Positions 1 to 9,490 of a stretch of DNA of 64,000 bases are shown here, piece after piece. Below the pieces are notes generated by a model that saw only the letters and a program-made list of their open reading frames with translations, had not been told where the DNA came from and made no database searches. Both the position numbers and the translations under genes were made by a program. Source of the DNA: Xenorhabdus lircayensis. Lineage in GTDB: Bacteria; Pseudomonadota; Gammaproteobacteria; Enterobacterales; Enterobacteriaceae. How positions within the stretch are numbered: position 1 is the first letter of the stretch; each line of letters begins with the position of its first letter. The DNA lies in assembly GCF_016306625.1 (NCBI RefSeq), contig NZ_JACOII010000023.1, positions 17,152-81,151 of the forward strand, in the 5' to 3' direction.

Positions 1-1524
1 CTATCTATCTCCAATAATAAGCAAGTCGCAGTGCTTGTGCCAACAACTCTGTTAGCACAGCAGCATTATGATAATTTCCGGGATCGCTTTGCAAATTGGC
101 CTGTACACATTGAAGTTATGTCACGCTTTCGCAGCGCAAAGGAACAACAGCAAGTCATTGATATGGCGGCTGAAGGAAAAGTGGATATCATTATCGGTAC
201 CCATAAGCTCCTGCAAAATGATTTACGCTGGAAAGATCTTGGCTTGTTGATCGTCGATGAGGAACACCGCTTCGGCGTTCGCCATAAAGAACGCCTTAAA
301 GCTATCCGTGCAGATGTCGATGTTCTGACCCTTACGGCAACCCCGATCCCTCGCACGCTTAACATGGCAATGAGTGGTATGCGCGACCTGTCCATTATCG
401 CCACTCCCCCTGCCCGCCGTCTGGCAGTAAAAACCTTTGTACGCGAATATGACAACCTCGTGGTTCGTGAATCCATCCTGCGTGAAATCTTGCGTGGTGG
501 ACAGGTTTACTATTTGTATAACGATGTCGAAAACATTGAGAAGGCAAAAGCCAGGCTGGAAGAATTGGTTCCCGAAGCCAGAATCGTTGTAGGCCATGGG
601 CAAATGCGTGAGCGTGATTTGGAACGCGCCATGACGGATTTCCATCACCAACGTTTTAATGTGCTGGTATGTACCACCATTATTGAAACAGGTATCGATA
701 TTCCCAGTGCCAATACCATCATCATTGAACGCGCCGATCATTTTGGATTGGCGCAACTGCACCAGTTACGTGGACGTGTCGGGCGTTCCCACCATCAAGC
801 CTACGCTTATTTACTGACACCACATCCAAAAGCCATGACCAGTGACGCCCAAAAACGGCTGGAAGCCATTGCATCCCTTGAAGATTTAGGGGCTGGTTTT
901 GCATTGGCAACTCATGATTTGGAAATCAGGGGAGCGGGTGAATTACTGGGCGAAGATCAGAGCGGACAGATGACCAGCATAGGTTTCACCCTCTATATGG
1001 AGTTGCTGGAGAGTGCTGTTGATGCCCTCAAAAATGGGCGGGAACCTTCACTTGAAGATCTCACCAATTGCCAGACTGATATAGAGCTACGCATGCCAGT
1101 ACTTTTGCCTGATGATTATATTCCTGACGTCAACATGCGCCTGTCTTTCTATAAACACATTGCCAGCGCACAGGATAATACTGAACTGGATGAACTAAAG
1201 GTAGAACTCATTGACCGATTTGGTTTATTGCCCGATCCGGGGCGCCAATTGCTACAATCGGCCTCCATTCGCCTGATAGCTCAGGAGTTAGGTATCAAAC
1301 GTATTGAGGCGCATGAAAAAGGTGGCTTCATCGAGTTTAGCAATAACAATAAAGTCGATCCTAGTTACCTGATCGGTTTATTGCAGACACAGCCCAACGT
1401 TTATCGGCTGGATGGCTCATCTAAACTGAAATTCATGACTGAATTAACGGAGCGGGCTACTCGATTGTCTTTCATCCAGCAGTTGTTGGAATCCTTTGTT
1501 CAGCATCAGAGCCATCCCCAATAG
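1..1524 (+). CDS. mfd: Transcription-repair coupling factor Mfd, C-terminal 507 residues (5' end outside window)
   Basis: Mfd is the ATP-dependent translocase that removes RNA polymerase stalled at DNA lesions and recruits UvrA. The reading frame is already open at base 1, so the N-terminal UvrB-like, RNA polymerase-binding and Walker A parts lie upstream. Visible here are the DEEH Walker B box near fragment residue 86, TATPIPRTL, the motif VI sequence QLHQLRGRVGRS, and the C-terminal TRCF domain. From the E. coli protein (about 1148 residues) the fragment should begin shortly after Walker A. The gene ends before a large inverted repeat. Identification is firm; only the truncation by the window edge limits it. 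Confidence 0.97.
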   Translation, partial: LSISNNKQVAVLVPTTLLAQQHYDNFRDRFANWPVHIEVMSRFRSAKEQQQVIDMAAEGKVDIIIGTHKLLQNDLRWKDLGLLIVDEEHRFGVRHKERLKAIRADVDVLTLTATPIPRTLNMAMSGMRDLSIIATPPARRLAVKTFVREYDNLVVRESILREILRGGQVYYLYNDVENIEKAKARLEELVPEARIVVGHGQMRERDLERAMTDFHHQRFNVLVCTTIIETGIDIPSANTIIIERADHFGLAQLHQLRGRVGRSHHQAYAYLLTPHPKAMTSDAQKRLEAIASLEDLGAGFALATHDLEIRGAGELLGEDQSGQMTSIGFTLYMELLESAVDALKNGREPSLEDLTNCQTDIELRMPVLLPDDYIPDVNMRLSFYKHIASAQDNTELDELKVELIDRFGLLPDPGRQLLQSASIRLIAQELGIKRIEAHEKGGFIEFSNNNKVDPSYLIGLLQTQPNVYRLDGSSKLKFMTELTERATRLSFIQQLLESFVQHQSHPQ

Positions 1525-1564
1525 ATTTCAATCAGCAAATTGAAAGATGAGAGGTTAACTCTAT

Positions 1565-1634
1565 GATTGCACTATTTTGCCAATACAGTTCGTCAATATA
1601 ACTTAATGCGAACTGCATGCAAAATAGTGCAATC
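1565..1634. repeat. Long imperfect inverted repeat downstream of mfd
   Basis: The arms GATTGCACTATTTTGC (1565-1580) and GCAAAATAGTGCAATC (1619-1634) are perfect complements. A second inner pair, CAGTTCG (1586-1592) and CGAACTG (1609-1615), is separated from the outer pair by 5 and 3 unpaired bases, around a 16-base loop. There is no T-run after the stem, so it is not a typical intrinsic terminator. It could act in 3'-end processing of mfd mRNA or be a small mobile repeat. Confidence 0.6.
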
Positions 1635-1672
1635 CTCCACTCAATCTTCCACTAAAGAGTGGGATGAGGTCA

Positions 1673-2143
1673 TTATTCTAAATTTGTCTTGATAATTAAT
1701 TGACCTTTTTCATTTAAGGGAATAATTTCCTCAGGTTGATATAGCATCCTGACTTTTCCCGGCTGATCTCCAATAACATAACTGACATCGTACCCAACAA
1801 TACGTGGTTTCTTAAAATCAACGGCGATGCAATTTTTTAATACTGAATGGTTCAAAACAGGGTATTCCCTCTTTACTTTTAGTACATCAAGAAGAGTTAA
1901 TATGCGATATTCATGCTCAGTCAAACGATTTCCCACAATATCTTTTACTGTAATAGGAATAGGAAATACCGTGATATGACAATAGGATTGATGAACATCA
2001 ACAGTTGATCTGATAGGTCGCGAAGATAATACTTGCGCAACGCTAGGGCGTGGAGATTCAAAACAAAACGTTGCGGCAGCACCAATAATGGCAATAGTAA
2101 TTATAGAACCAATTACGTACTGTCTTATCTTTAGTTTAACCAC
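1673..2143 (-). CDS. ycfJ: YcfJ-like membrane-anchored protein lacking the glycine zipper
   Basis: The function of YcfJ is not established. The frame has a GTG start at 2143 preceded by AAGGTG, giving 156 residues; a longer frame to 2203 has no better start signal. One N-terminal hydrophobic segment (residues about 7-25) is followed by a periplasmic domain. The segment around AQVLSSRPI and the C-terminal part with GYDVSY.IGDQPGK.RM and IPLNEKGQLI match E. coli YcfJ as I recall it. The glycine-rich zipper that normally lies between the two halves is absent and replaced by an unrelated stretch of about 40 residues. The position next to ndh also fits ycfJ. Homology is confident; whether it keeps YcfJ function is unknown. 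Confidence 0.7.
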   Translation of the reverse strand: MVKLKIRQYVIGSIITIAIIGAAATFCFESPRPSVAQVLSSRPIRSTVDVHQSYCHITVFPIPITVKDIVGNRLTEHEYRILTLLDVLKVKREYPVLNHSVLKNCIAVDFKKPRIVGYDVSYVIGDQPGKVRMLYQPEEIIPLNEKGQLIIKTNLE

Positions 2144-2482
2144 ATAGCACCTTGATATATTAATAATTTTCCACACATTTTGACTGACAAATATTTTTCC
2201 CAATATTTGAGGTGAACTAAAAATGCGCCAAATTCATTATTTAAGAAAAGTCCTATTTCATTGATCTAATATTATTAAATCATTAAGATCTTATCCCAGT
2301 AAACATGCCTTCTCCCTTAGGGCCACACTAAAGTACGTTCAAACTCTATCACTTTTGACTGGGCACGGCCCAGATTAAAAATAATAAATAAAATAGCTTA
2401 ATGAGATAGTCCCTAATTTTATATTCTTCATTTCTCCTCTATCTCCAATACAAGTTTCTGCGTTATGGAAAGTAAATGGAGC

Positions 2483-2539
2483 CCTCAGAAACATAAAATA
2501 TCTGTGATATCTATAGGTTAAATAGCTATGTGACTGAGG
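2483..2539. repeat. Degenerate ERIC-like palindrome
   Basis: CCTCAGAAACATA (2483-2495) is complementary, with two mismatches, to TATGTGACTGAGG (2527-2539). The right arm resembles the ERIC core motif (CTATGTGACTGGGGTGA). ERIC elements are intergenic palindromes common in Photorhabdus and Xenorhabdus. Assignment is by recall of the motif, so moderate. Confidence 0.45.
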
Positions 2540-2930
2540 TAAATTAGCACAATCAGTAAAATAATAATTTACACAACGCAGGACATATATCACTTCTGTG
2601 TCTAATCCTAACAGTCCGAGCAAAATTGTGATACTACAGTAACCGAACTAAAACAGGCTTTATTACAACGATTAATTAAACACACAGATAAACTATTTCA
2701 TTTACCTGTAAAAAAACCATGCACAACAGTGCCAGTTGAGTTTATCTTTTGCATCATATCAATATAATAACAGTCCTATTATTTAAGAAACCCACACATA
2801 ACAATAATGAGTTAACTCAAATAGATGAATGCATTTTATATAAATACAATTTATTCATTATAATAATGAACCGCGATAAATTTAGAGAAGAATAATTATG
2901 ATATGTATAACAATAAATATAATGGGTAGG

Positions 2931-2973
2931 AAAGTGGCTCATCGAAGTTAATTACATTCAGATGGGCCACTTT
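2931..2973 (-). terminator. Hairpin downstream of ndh, possible terminator
   Basis: AAAGTGGCTCAT (2931-2942) pairs with ATGGGCCACTTT (2962-2973), with one mismatch, across a loop of about 19 bases, 12 bases beyond the ndh stop codon. Only a short T tract follows, so termination strength is uncertain. Confidence 0.45.
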
Positions 2974-2985
2974 TCAGCTAACTAA

Positions 2986-4290
2986 TTAGTGTAATTTCAA
3001 CCGTGGACGAATAACACGGTTAATTCCACCAACTAACATCATCAAGCCTGTTTTAATATACCCATGCAGGGCTACCTGATGCATACGATACAAAGAGATA
3101 TAAACTATACGTGCAATACGGCCTTCTACCATCATTGATCCACGCATCAAGTTCCCCATCAGGCTACCAACAGTACTGAACTTAGATAATGAAACCAGTG
3201 AACCGTGATCTTTATAAACATATTCTTTCAATGGTTTTTCATTCAGTAGTGCCTGAATGTTGTCGTAGCAACGACTTGCCATTTGATGAGCGGACTGGGC
3301 ACGAGGAGGCACAAAACCACCTTCTTTTTTCGGGCATGATGCACAATCCCCAATAGCGAAAACATGATCATCCAGTGTGGTTTGCAAAGTTGGTTTCACC
3401 ACTAATTGGTTGATACGGTTTGTTTCCAACCCACCGATGTCTTTCATAAAGTCAGGTGCTTTAATCCCTGCCGCCCAAACCATCAGAGAAGCTTTGATCT
3501 GCTCTCCATCTTTAGTATTCAGCCCATGCTCATCGGCACTGGTCACCATAGTCTTGGTTAATACTTTGACGCCAAGTTTAGTCAATTCTTGATGGGCCGC
3601 ACCGGAAATGCGTGTTGGCAACGCAGGCAGAATTCGCTCACCCGCTTCAACCAAGGTCACATTCAAGGCATCTGAATTCAAGCTTTCAAAACCATAACTG
3701 TTAAACTGCTTAACCGCATTATACAGTTCTGCTGACAGCTCCACGCCAGTTGCACCACCACCAACAATCGCGATATTCACTTTTTCTTCTGCACATTGAT
3801 TTGCAGAATATTTCAGAAACAGGTTTAACATTTCATTATGGAAACGATGTGCCTGCTGCGGATTATCAAGGAAAATACAGTTTTCCTTCACACCTGCCGT
3901 ACCAAAATCATTCGACCGACTACCCAATGCCATGACAAGAATGTCGTAAGCCAGCTCACGCTCTGGTACCAACAAATCACTGCCTTCATCACGGATTTCA
4001 GCCAGATTAATTTTCTTCTCTTCACGATTAATATTCGTAAGTGTACCTAGCTGGAAATTGAAATGATGGTTACTGGCATGAGCTAAATAACTCAGTGCAT
4101 CAACACCATCATCAAGAGAACCCGTCGCTACTTCATGTAATAATGGTTTCCATAAATGGCTGTTGTTGCGATCCACCAAAGTAATTTCGGCTTTTTGCTT
4201 ACGACCCAATTTATGTCCCAAACGCGTTGCCAGTTCTAAACCACCAGCACCCCCACCAATGATGACAATTCTTGTCTTTGGCGTTGTCAT
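2986..4290 (-). CDS. ndh: NADH:quinone oxidoreductase II (NDH-2)
   Basis: Single-subunit, non-proton-pumping NADH dehydrogenase that passes electrons from NADH through FAD to ubiquinone at the inner face of the cytoplasmic membrane. The 434-residue length matches E. coli Ndh. An N-terminal FAD-binding Rossmann motif GGGAGGLE (about residues 12-19), a second nucleotide-binding motif GGGATGVEL in the middle (NADH), and AIGDCA near residue 316 (FAD contact) are visible. The C-terminus has the amphipathic or hydrophobic tail used for membrane attachment. It is transcribed alone from a 426-base upstream gap; in E. coli FNR represses this gene, but I could not find a convincing FNR site here. ycfP, which sits between nagZ and ndh in E. 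coli, is missing. Confidence 0.97.
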   Translation of the reverse strand: MTTPKTRIVIIGGGAGGLELATRLGHKLGRKQKAEITLVDRNNSHLWKPLLHEVATGSLDDGVDALSYLAHASNHHFNFQLGTLTNINREEKKINLAEIRDEGSDLLVPERELAYDILVMALGSRSNDFGTAGVKENCIFLDNPQQAHRFHNEMLNLFLKYSANQCAEEKVNIAIVGGGATGVELSAELYNAVKQFNSYGFESLNSDALNVTLVEAGERILPALPTRISGAAHQELTKLGVKVLTKTMVTSADEHGLNTKDGEQIKASLMVWAAGIKAPDFMKDIGGLETNRINQLVVKPTLQTTLDDHVFAIGDCASCPKKEGGFVPPRAQSAHQMASRCYDNIQALLNEKPLKEYVYKDHGSLVSLSKFSTVGSLMGNLMRGSMMVEGRIARIVYISLYRMHQVALHGYIKTGLMMLVGGINRVIRPRLKLH

Positions 4291-4716
4291 GACTACCCCA
4301 CTGAAAATACACCTAATGTTATGTAAGGAGCTAAACTCATCTCTTTGAGTAAAAAACCTTGAATAACGTCCTTAAATAACACCAGACTAAACAAATTTCA
4401 TACTGCAAATATCCTCAGAATATCATGGTAGGACAGTTGGTCATACCAAAAACAGTCACAATCAAATTCTTTTGATTAATTAGACGACAATCACAAAATA
4501 TGCGGGATGATTTTCAATTAATTAGACTCAAATCTGATTTATGAATAATTAACATTGTAAATGTTAATATTATGTGAATATGGAAATTTAAGTATACCAA
4601 GTCACACTATCGGGAAAATACAGAGAGATAAAATGTTGGAAGAGGGAAAGGAATAAGATCATCAGTGGCGATCCTATTCCTGATTTTTATTGAAACAAAT
4701 TTACATAATTCAATAA
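4291..4716. other. ndh upstream region, no gene
   Basis: A 426-base AT-rich gap between nagZ and ndh. It contains the short repeat TTAATTAGA twice (about 45 bases apart) but no clean FNR, ArcA or sigma-70 motif that I would defend. It must contain the ndh promoter and the nagZ 3' end. Confidence 0.5.
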
Positions 4717-5736
4717 TTATTCACATCTTATCCATTTTTCGCACAAACCATGCAATGCTTTATTAGCCTGTTGCCAACGTTCAGATTTCTGTAGTTCTTC
4801 CAAACTGAATCGTTTGCCTTGATGATATAACCGAGTGACTTTATCTGAATTGATCACCGGAAGGTTATCCAGCACACTGACTGCCCCTTCCCGATTGTTG
4901 CACACCAAAATCATGTCACAGCCAGCATCCAACGAAGTTTTCGCTCGCTCGGCATAACTGCCCATAACAGCAGCACCTTCCATTGATAGGTCATCAGAAA
5001 AAATGACACCTTCAAACCCCAATTGCTCACGCAATACAGATTTTAACCAATATGGTGAACCACTGGCAGGACGGTGATCTATCTGAGGGTAAATAACATG
5101 AGCAGGCATAATTGCATCCAGCAGATTCCGTTGAATGAAATCGCGGAAAATCACCATATCATGACAACTGATGGCATTCATTGAGCGATTATCCCTCGGT
5201 GTTTCTTTATGGGAATCCGCTGTCACTGCCCCATGCCCCGGAAAATGTTTACCCGTCGATCTCATACCCGCAGAATGCATGCCCTTAATAAATTTTTCGG
5301 CCATGATCATCGCAAGTTCAGGCTCTTCGTGGAATGAACGCTCTCCAATCGCAGTACACTTATGTCCCAAATCCAGCACTGGCGCAAAACTGATATCGAT
5401 GTCCATTGCAATCATTTCTGATGCCATCAACCAGCCAGACTCTTCTGCTAAATGCGCTCCCATAAGCATGTCATGCACGCCAGCGAAAGACTGTGCTGCG
5501 GGTAAACGAGTAAAACCTTCGTGAAAACGCTGAACTCTTCCCCCTTCCTGATCAACGGCAACCACCAGACGATGATGGGAAGCTTCACGAATTTGGCGAA
5601 CTAACTCACTTAATTGTTTCGTATCGTAGAAGTTGCGGGTAAATAGAATTAAACCGCCCACTAATGGATGTTGCAGAATTTCGCGTTCTTCATTATCCAA
5701 TTCATAACCAACAACATCTAACATTACTGGACCCAT
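4717..5736 (-). CDS. nagZ: Beta-N-acetylhexosaminidase NagZ
   Basis: Cytosolic glycoside hydrolase family 3 enzyme that removes N-acetylglucosamine from anhydro-muropeptides during peptidoglycan recycling; its products influence AmpR-type beta-lactamase induction. Visible are [10 protein letters not shown], the catalytic loop [14 protein letters not shown] with the Asp/His dyad, and SDDLSMEGA with the nucleophilic Asp. The start is placed at the second ATG (5736), which has GAGGA six bases upstream and gives the E. coli-like N-terminus MGPVMLDV; the upstream ATG at 5748 lacks a ribosome binding site. Length 339 residues. It follows thiK and lpoB on the same strand, as in E. coli. Confidence 0.96.
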   Translation of the reverse strand: MGPVMLDVVGYELDNEEREILQHPLVGGLILFTRNFYDTKQLSELVRQIREASHHRLVVAVDQEGGRVQRFHEGFTRLPAAQSFAGVHDMLMGAHLAEESGWLMASEMIAMDIDISFAPVLDLGHKCTAIGERSFHEEPELAMIMAEKFIKGMHSAGMRSTGKHFPGHGAVTADSHKETPRDNRSMNAISCHDMVIFRDFIQRNLLDAIMPAHVIYPQIDHRPASGSPYWLKSVLREQLGFEGVIFSDDLSMEGAAVMGSYAERAKTSLDAGCDMILVCNNREGAVSVLDNLPVINSDKVTRLYHQGKRFSLEELQKSERWQQANKALHGLCEKWIRCE

Positions 5737-5820
5737 AGCATTCCTCATTTCTCTTTATTGGTTGCCATTGTGATTAATTATCGTTAAGTTTCACTGGCGT
5801 GTTACGCCAATTTAAACTTA

Positions 5821-6705
5821 TTACATCAGCTTAAAACTGTGGCGCAGAGGATGCACCAGTGATAAAAATTGTTGCTCTCTTGTCTGCTGCCAACGTACTT
5901 CATACCACATCAGCATCATATATCTAACCCACGGTTCCCATCGCTTAATCTGCTGTTTCAATCGTTGGATATCTGAATACCCTGATGCTCGGATACAATA
6001 ATAATCCAAAAAAGTTTGTTGCTGTATCTCATCCCATTGATTTCCCTTAAATAGCACAGCCAATGAGAAACCAATATCAACATCAGCAGCATATTCCCAA
6101 TCAATCAATTTTAGCCCTTCTTCGGTCATTAGCAGATTATCAGGGTGAATATCCATGTGAGCAGGAGCGATTTTTAAAGCGGTAGGCATTTTAATTGCTA
6201 TAAAAAATTTATGCAGGCGTAACCAGCGTGGAGACAAACGTTTCCGGTCAATCTGCTGCCACTGAGAGGCAATTTGCTGTTTGAGTTTAAGGGGATAGCC
6301 CAATGGAGAATGGTGATGGAGAATGACAAGTGTCCGAGCCAATGATTGCTGTAAAGCTGGCTGACCCAATGTTTCAGCGTCTATTTTTGTGCCCATGAAC
6401 CACTCTAGCAATAGCCAAGTTCCATTCATAGCCATCACTTTGGGCGCAATATCTGTGGAAAATAACCTGCGTAAGATCTGATTTTCCCGCTGGCGATCCA
6501 CTCCCAGAGTTCTATTAAGTGATGTTTGTGCACGCCCAACCATCTGACGCACACCATCCGTAATATAGTAACTTCCTTGTGTCAGACCCGTTAATGGCCT
6601 AATTTCCCAAGACTCTACTGGAATGTCAGGCCATTGCTGACATAACATTTTCAATAAAGAGTTATTGTTAGTTAACGTCACCACGACCAGACCAGAGTAT
6701 CTCAC
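5821..6705 (-). CDS. thiK: Thiamine kinase ThiK
   Basis: Phosphorylates salvaged thiamine to thiamine phosphate in the cytosol. It has the aminoglycoside/choline kinase fold: the Brenner-type motif HMDIHPDNLL holds the catalytic Asp, and LKLIDWEYA holds the Mg-binding Asp. Sequence similarity to E. coli ThiK is modest overall, but context (lpoB upstream, nagZ downstream) is conserved. The start is uncertain: GTG at 6705 or in-frame GTG codons at 6684 and 6681 are possible, none with a strong ribosome binding site. Every choice overlaps the lpoB 3' end, so translational coupling is likely. About 290 residues. Confidence 0.85.
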   Translation of the reverse strand: MRYSGLVVVTLTNNNSLLKMLCQQWPDIPVESWEIRPLTGLTQGSYYITDGVRQMVGRAQTSLNRTLGVDRQRENQILRRLFSTDIAPKVMAMNGTWLLLEWFMGTKIDAETLGQPALQQSLARTLVILHHHSPLGYPLKLKQQIASQWQQIDRKRLSPRWLRLHKFFIAIKMPTALKIAPAHMDIHPDNLLMTEEGLKLIDWEYAADVDIGFSLAVLFKGNQWDEIQQQTFLDYYCIRASGYSDIQRLKQQIKRWEPWVRYMMLMWYEVRWQQTREQQFLSLVHPLRHSFKLM

Positions 6706-7237
6706 CGGTTTTGACCAGCATAAGCTGCATATCTATGTCACGCTGACCATTATGACTAGAGACCTCGGAGTAAAGAACATAGTCAGCGTTCAAATAGCGC
6801 GCCAACCCAATGGACTTACTGCGCAATCCTAAGCTATCTTCCGATGACAATCCCAATGCTTGCTGGGCTGTATGGACTTGGGATTTAGGTACAACTTGAA
6901 AGACCTGTTCGATACTGATTGCATCTGTAATCGCATCAGTGGCTTTCAGGGTTCGTAAGGAACCATTAGTGTTATTTTTGACAGAATCAACAAGTAATAC
7001 TTTTCCCGCATCTACACCATTGGCCTTAGCCATCTGCTCAACCAATGGCTGAACGATATTATTCCAATTAATAGACTGGAGCTTGGGTGGTTGAGGCACT
7101 TTTTCCGACCGCTCTACCGGCGGCTCCTGTTTTTTCTTTGGTTCCACTGGTGTAACAGGAGCAGGCTGTTGTGTTTCCAGAGTTACACAACTCGCCAGCA
7201 ACATTGCTGATAATATAACAAAGAGAATTCTTTTCAT
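6668..7237 (-). CDS. lpoB: Penicillin-binding protein activator LpoB
   Basis: Outer-membrane lipoprotein that reaches through the peptidoglycan to stimulate PBP1B. The start at 7237 (MKRILFV) gives a typical lipoprotein signal with lipobox LLASC; the open frame extends further upstream without support. A proline- and lysine-rich disordered linker follows (roughly residues 25-60), then the globular LpoB domain. Length 189 residues. The gene lies between hinT and thiK and overlaps the thiK start. E. coli ycfL, normally between hinT and lpoB, is absent. Confidence 0.92.
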   Translation of the reverse strand: MKRILFVILSAMLLASCVTLETQQPAPVTPVEPKKKQEPPVERSEKVPQPPKLQSINWNNIVQPLVEQMAKANGVDAGKVLLVDSVKNNTNGSLRTLKATDAITDAISIEQVFQVVPKSQVHTAQQALGLSSEDSLGLRSKSIGLARYLNADYVLYSEVSSHNGQRDIDMQLMLVKTGEILWSGRGDVN

Positions 7238-7304
7238 TAATCTACTCCGGTTACATCGCTCTTGTACCGATACTCGTGAACAATATTGTTCCGCCAACCT
7301 ATTA

Positions 7305-7652
7305 TCATGCCAACAATGGTCCTAATGGACGTCCACCGACCAAATGCATATGGATATGGAAAACTTCCTGCCCTGAGTGGCGATTACAGTTCATAATCAA
7401 GCGATAGCCATCTTCTGCAACGCCTTCCTCTTTTGCAATTTTTGCTGCAACCGTAAACAAACGACCCAATGCAATTTCATGATCAGTGGTAACATCGTTA
7501 ACCGTTGGGATCAATACATTAGGTATAATCAAAATATGTGTTGGTGCCTGAGGGGAAATATCACGGAACGCTGTGACTAAATCATCCTGATAAATAATAT
7601 CAGCAGGAATTTCACGACGGATTATTTTACTAAAAATAGTTTCTTCTGCCAT
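7305..7652 (-). CDS. hinT: Purine nucleoside phosphoramidase HinT (HIT family)
   Basis: Hydrolyses adenosine 5'-monophosphoramidates, including lysyl-AMP type intermediates. The HIT signature appears as [10 protein letters not shown] near the C-terminus, containing the catalytic histidines. The start at 7652 ([10 protein letters not shown]) has AAGGAG eight bases upstream and gives 115 residues, close to the E. coli protein (119). It is followed by lpoB after 67 bases and preceded closely by ycfH, so the genes may be co-transcribed. Confidence 0.95.
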   Translation of the reverse strand: MAEETIFSKIIRREIPADIIYQDDLVTAFRDISPQAPTHILIIPNVLIPTVNDVTTDHEIALGRLFTVAAKIAKEEGVAEDGYRLIMNCNRHSGQEVFHIHMHLVGGRPLGPLLA

Positions 7653-7679
7653 CTTATTTCTCCTTTTTGCCATTTAATT

Positions 7680-8459
7680 TTATTTAATATCGATATGAAA
7701 CAGTTCACAAAAGTTTCTTGTTGTCACCGTTGCCAATTCATCAATACTAACACCTTTTAAAACTGCCATATATTCAGCAACGTCACGCACATAAGCTGGC
7801 TGATTCTGTTTACCACGATGAGGAACAGGTGCCAGATAAGGTGAGTCAGTTTCTACCAGAATGCGATCTAATGGCACAAATCTCGCCGCTTCACGGATCT
7901 GCTCTGCATTACGGAAGGTGACGATACCAGAAAAAGAGATATAGAAACCCAAATCCAGCAAGGCTCTTGCCGTTTCTTTGTCTTCCGTGAAACAGTGCAG
8001 AACTCCACCACATTCTTGCACTTTCTCTTCCCGCAAGACCATCAGTGTATCGTCTCTTGCTTCACGGGTATGCACAATCACCGGTTTATTTAATTCTCGG
8101 CCAATTCGGATATGTTTACGAAATGATGTTCTCTGGAGTTCAACATTTTCTTTCTGATAATAATAGTCCAGACCAGTTTCGCCCATTGCGACGACATCCT
8201 CATCCGCAGCCAGCCGGGCAAGCTCTTCAAAATTGTAACCCTCATCCAGATTCAGTGGATGGATACCACAGGAATAAGCTACATTTTCTCGTTTACCAAT
8301 CAGATTTTTCATCTGCTGGAATCCGGGCAACGTAGTCGCTACTGCCAGCATATACTTCACATCCCTTTCTGCGGCTTTCGCCACAACATCATCTACACTT
8401 TTGTGCAGCGTTTCATAATCAAGGCAATCGAGGTGGCAATGCGAATCAACTAAAAACAT
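7680..8459 (-). CDS. ycfH: TatD-family metal-dependent hydrolase YcfH
   Basis: TatD-type TIM-barrel metalloenzyme, probably a 3'-5' exonuclease or other phosphoesterase; the physiological substrate of YcfH is not settled. Metal ligands are visible as DSHCHLD at residues 5-11, GETGLDYYY in the middle, PVIVHTRE, the LHCF motif, and ETDSPYLAP near the C-terminus. Length 259 residues fits the family (about 265). It lies directly downstream of holB with a 22-base gap, as in E. coli. Confidence 0.93.
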   Translation of the reverse strand: MFLVDSHCHLDCLDYETLHKSVDDVVAKAAERDVKYMLAVATTLPGFQQMKNLIGKRENVAYSCGIHPLNLDEGYNFEELARLAADEDVVAMGETGLDYYYQKENVELQRTSFRKHIRIGRELNKPVIVHTREARDDTLMVLREEKVQECGGVLHCFTEDKETARALLDLGFYISFSGIVTFRNAEQIREAARFVPLDRILVETDSPYLAPVPHRGKQNQPAYVRDVAEYMAVLKGVSIDELATVTTRNFCELFHIDIK

Positions 8460-8481
8460 AATATGCTCGTATATAAATAAG

Positions 8482-9471
8482 TTACTGTGTGGGGCAAAGC
8501 TGTTTTTCCCAATTGAGTAATTGTTCTGTCAGCAATAATTCTCGATTGATACCCACCACCGAAAATAATTGATGACGACAATGTATCCAACCATCAACGG
8601 TACTTAATAATGTGTCCACACTTTGGGCAGAAGCCAGATGATGAATCAAAGCCTGCTGATCTTGGTTAACGCAGTAATTTTGCGCTTTCTGCTGCCATTT
8701 CACAGCATCGGATAATAAACTAATCAGCCAATGCAAAGAGCGCTGTACATCATCACGATTCAACAATGGCAAAAGTGACAGGGTATCACATTTATGCAAT
8801 GCCTGTGCAATTGCCTGGCAAAGCGAACTTCTCTGCTGCCATTTTTCAGGCTGAAGTAACTGCTCCGCTGCCAGTGGTGCTCCCTGAGAAAGTTTTAATG
8901 CTGTCTGTACATCCAGAGAGGGTATAGCTGGAAGCTGGTTTTTCAGCCAATAAAGCCCTACAGAGTTTTCAGGTACCGGGAGAAAATAATAAAAACAGCG
9001 ACTACGCAGTGTTGCCAGCAAATTTGTAGGGCTCTGACACCGCAACAGAAAATAAGTGTTTTTAGGTGGCTCTTCCAGTGTTTTCAACAAGGCATTGGAA
9101 GCTGCATCGGTCAGGGATTCTGCCAATGGTAACCAGACAATTTTAGCGCCTCCTTGCTGAGAATGTTCGTAGAGTTTTACGCTGATCTGACGTACAGCAT
9201 CCACTCCAATAGTATTTTTTCCCTTTTCAGGAGCAAGGACATGCCAGTCAGAATGGGTTTCTGCCAACATCAAGTGGCAACCATGGCATTTGCCACAGCT
9301 TTTCATACCCTGTTTATCCTGACACATTAACCAGCGACTCAACCCATAAAGTAATGCATCTGCGCCAGTTCCTTCGTGGGCATGAAGCAAAACAGCATGG
9401 TGCCCACGTCCCTGTTGATGGGATTCAACTAACTGGCGGTACGCATGATTGAGCCACGGATACCAATTCAT
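8482..9471 (-). CDS. holB: DNA polymerase III subunit delta'
   Basis: Clamp-loader subunit that helps load the beta sliding clamp at the replication fork. AAA+ fold without a functional nucleotide site, as is normal for delta'. The zinc-binding cysteines in CGKCHGCHL, the line APEKGKNT.GVDAVR, and NALLKTLEEPP plus TLRSRC (sensor region) are clear. The start at 9471 (MNWYPWL) matches the E. coli N-terminus and follows an AGGA motif; 329 residues. It starts 19 bases after tmk ends, so the two are probably translated from one mRNA. Confidence 0.96.
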   Translation of the reverse strand: MNWYPWLNHAYRQLVESHQQGRGHHAVLLHAHEGTGADALLYGLSRWLMCQDKQGMKSCGKCHGCHLMLAETHSDWHVLAPEKGKNTIGVDAVRQISVKLYEHSQQGGAKIVWLPLAESLTDAASNALLKTLEEPPKNTYFLLRCQSPTNLLATLRSRCFYYFLPVPENSVGLYWLKNQLPAIPSLDVQTALKLSQGAPLAAEQLLQPEKWQQRSSLCQAIAQALHKCDTLSLLPLLNRDDVQRSLHWLISLLSDAVKWQQKAQNYCVNQDQQALIHHLASAQSVDTLLSTVDGWIHCRHQLFSVVGINRELLLTEQLLNWEKQLCPTQ

Positions 9472-9490
9472 GTTGGTGTTTCCTGTTCTT

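Larger units (their letters stand above)
2144..2985. other. Gene-poor AT-rich intergenic region between ycfJ and ndh
   Basis: About 840 bases without a convincing gene. It holds a perfect small hairpin CTGGGC-ACG-GCCCAG at 2358-2372, a degenerate ERIC-like palindrome at 2483-2539 and a hairpin next to ndh. The 82-codon minus-strand frame at 2375-2623 overlaps the palindrome, has no clear ribosome binding site and no recognisable domain, so I do not call it a gene. Confidence 0.6.

Noticed and set aside
2375..2623. 82-codon minus-strand frame
   Set aside because: It runs through the ERIC-like palindrome, has no ribosome binding site and no family similarity that I could see.
4291..4716. FNR site in the ndh upstream region
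   Set aside because: Only one TTGAT-like half site exists beside TTAATTAGA repeats; no second half at correct spacing.
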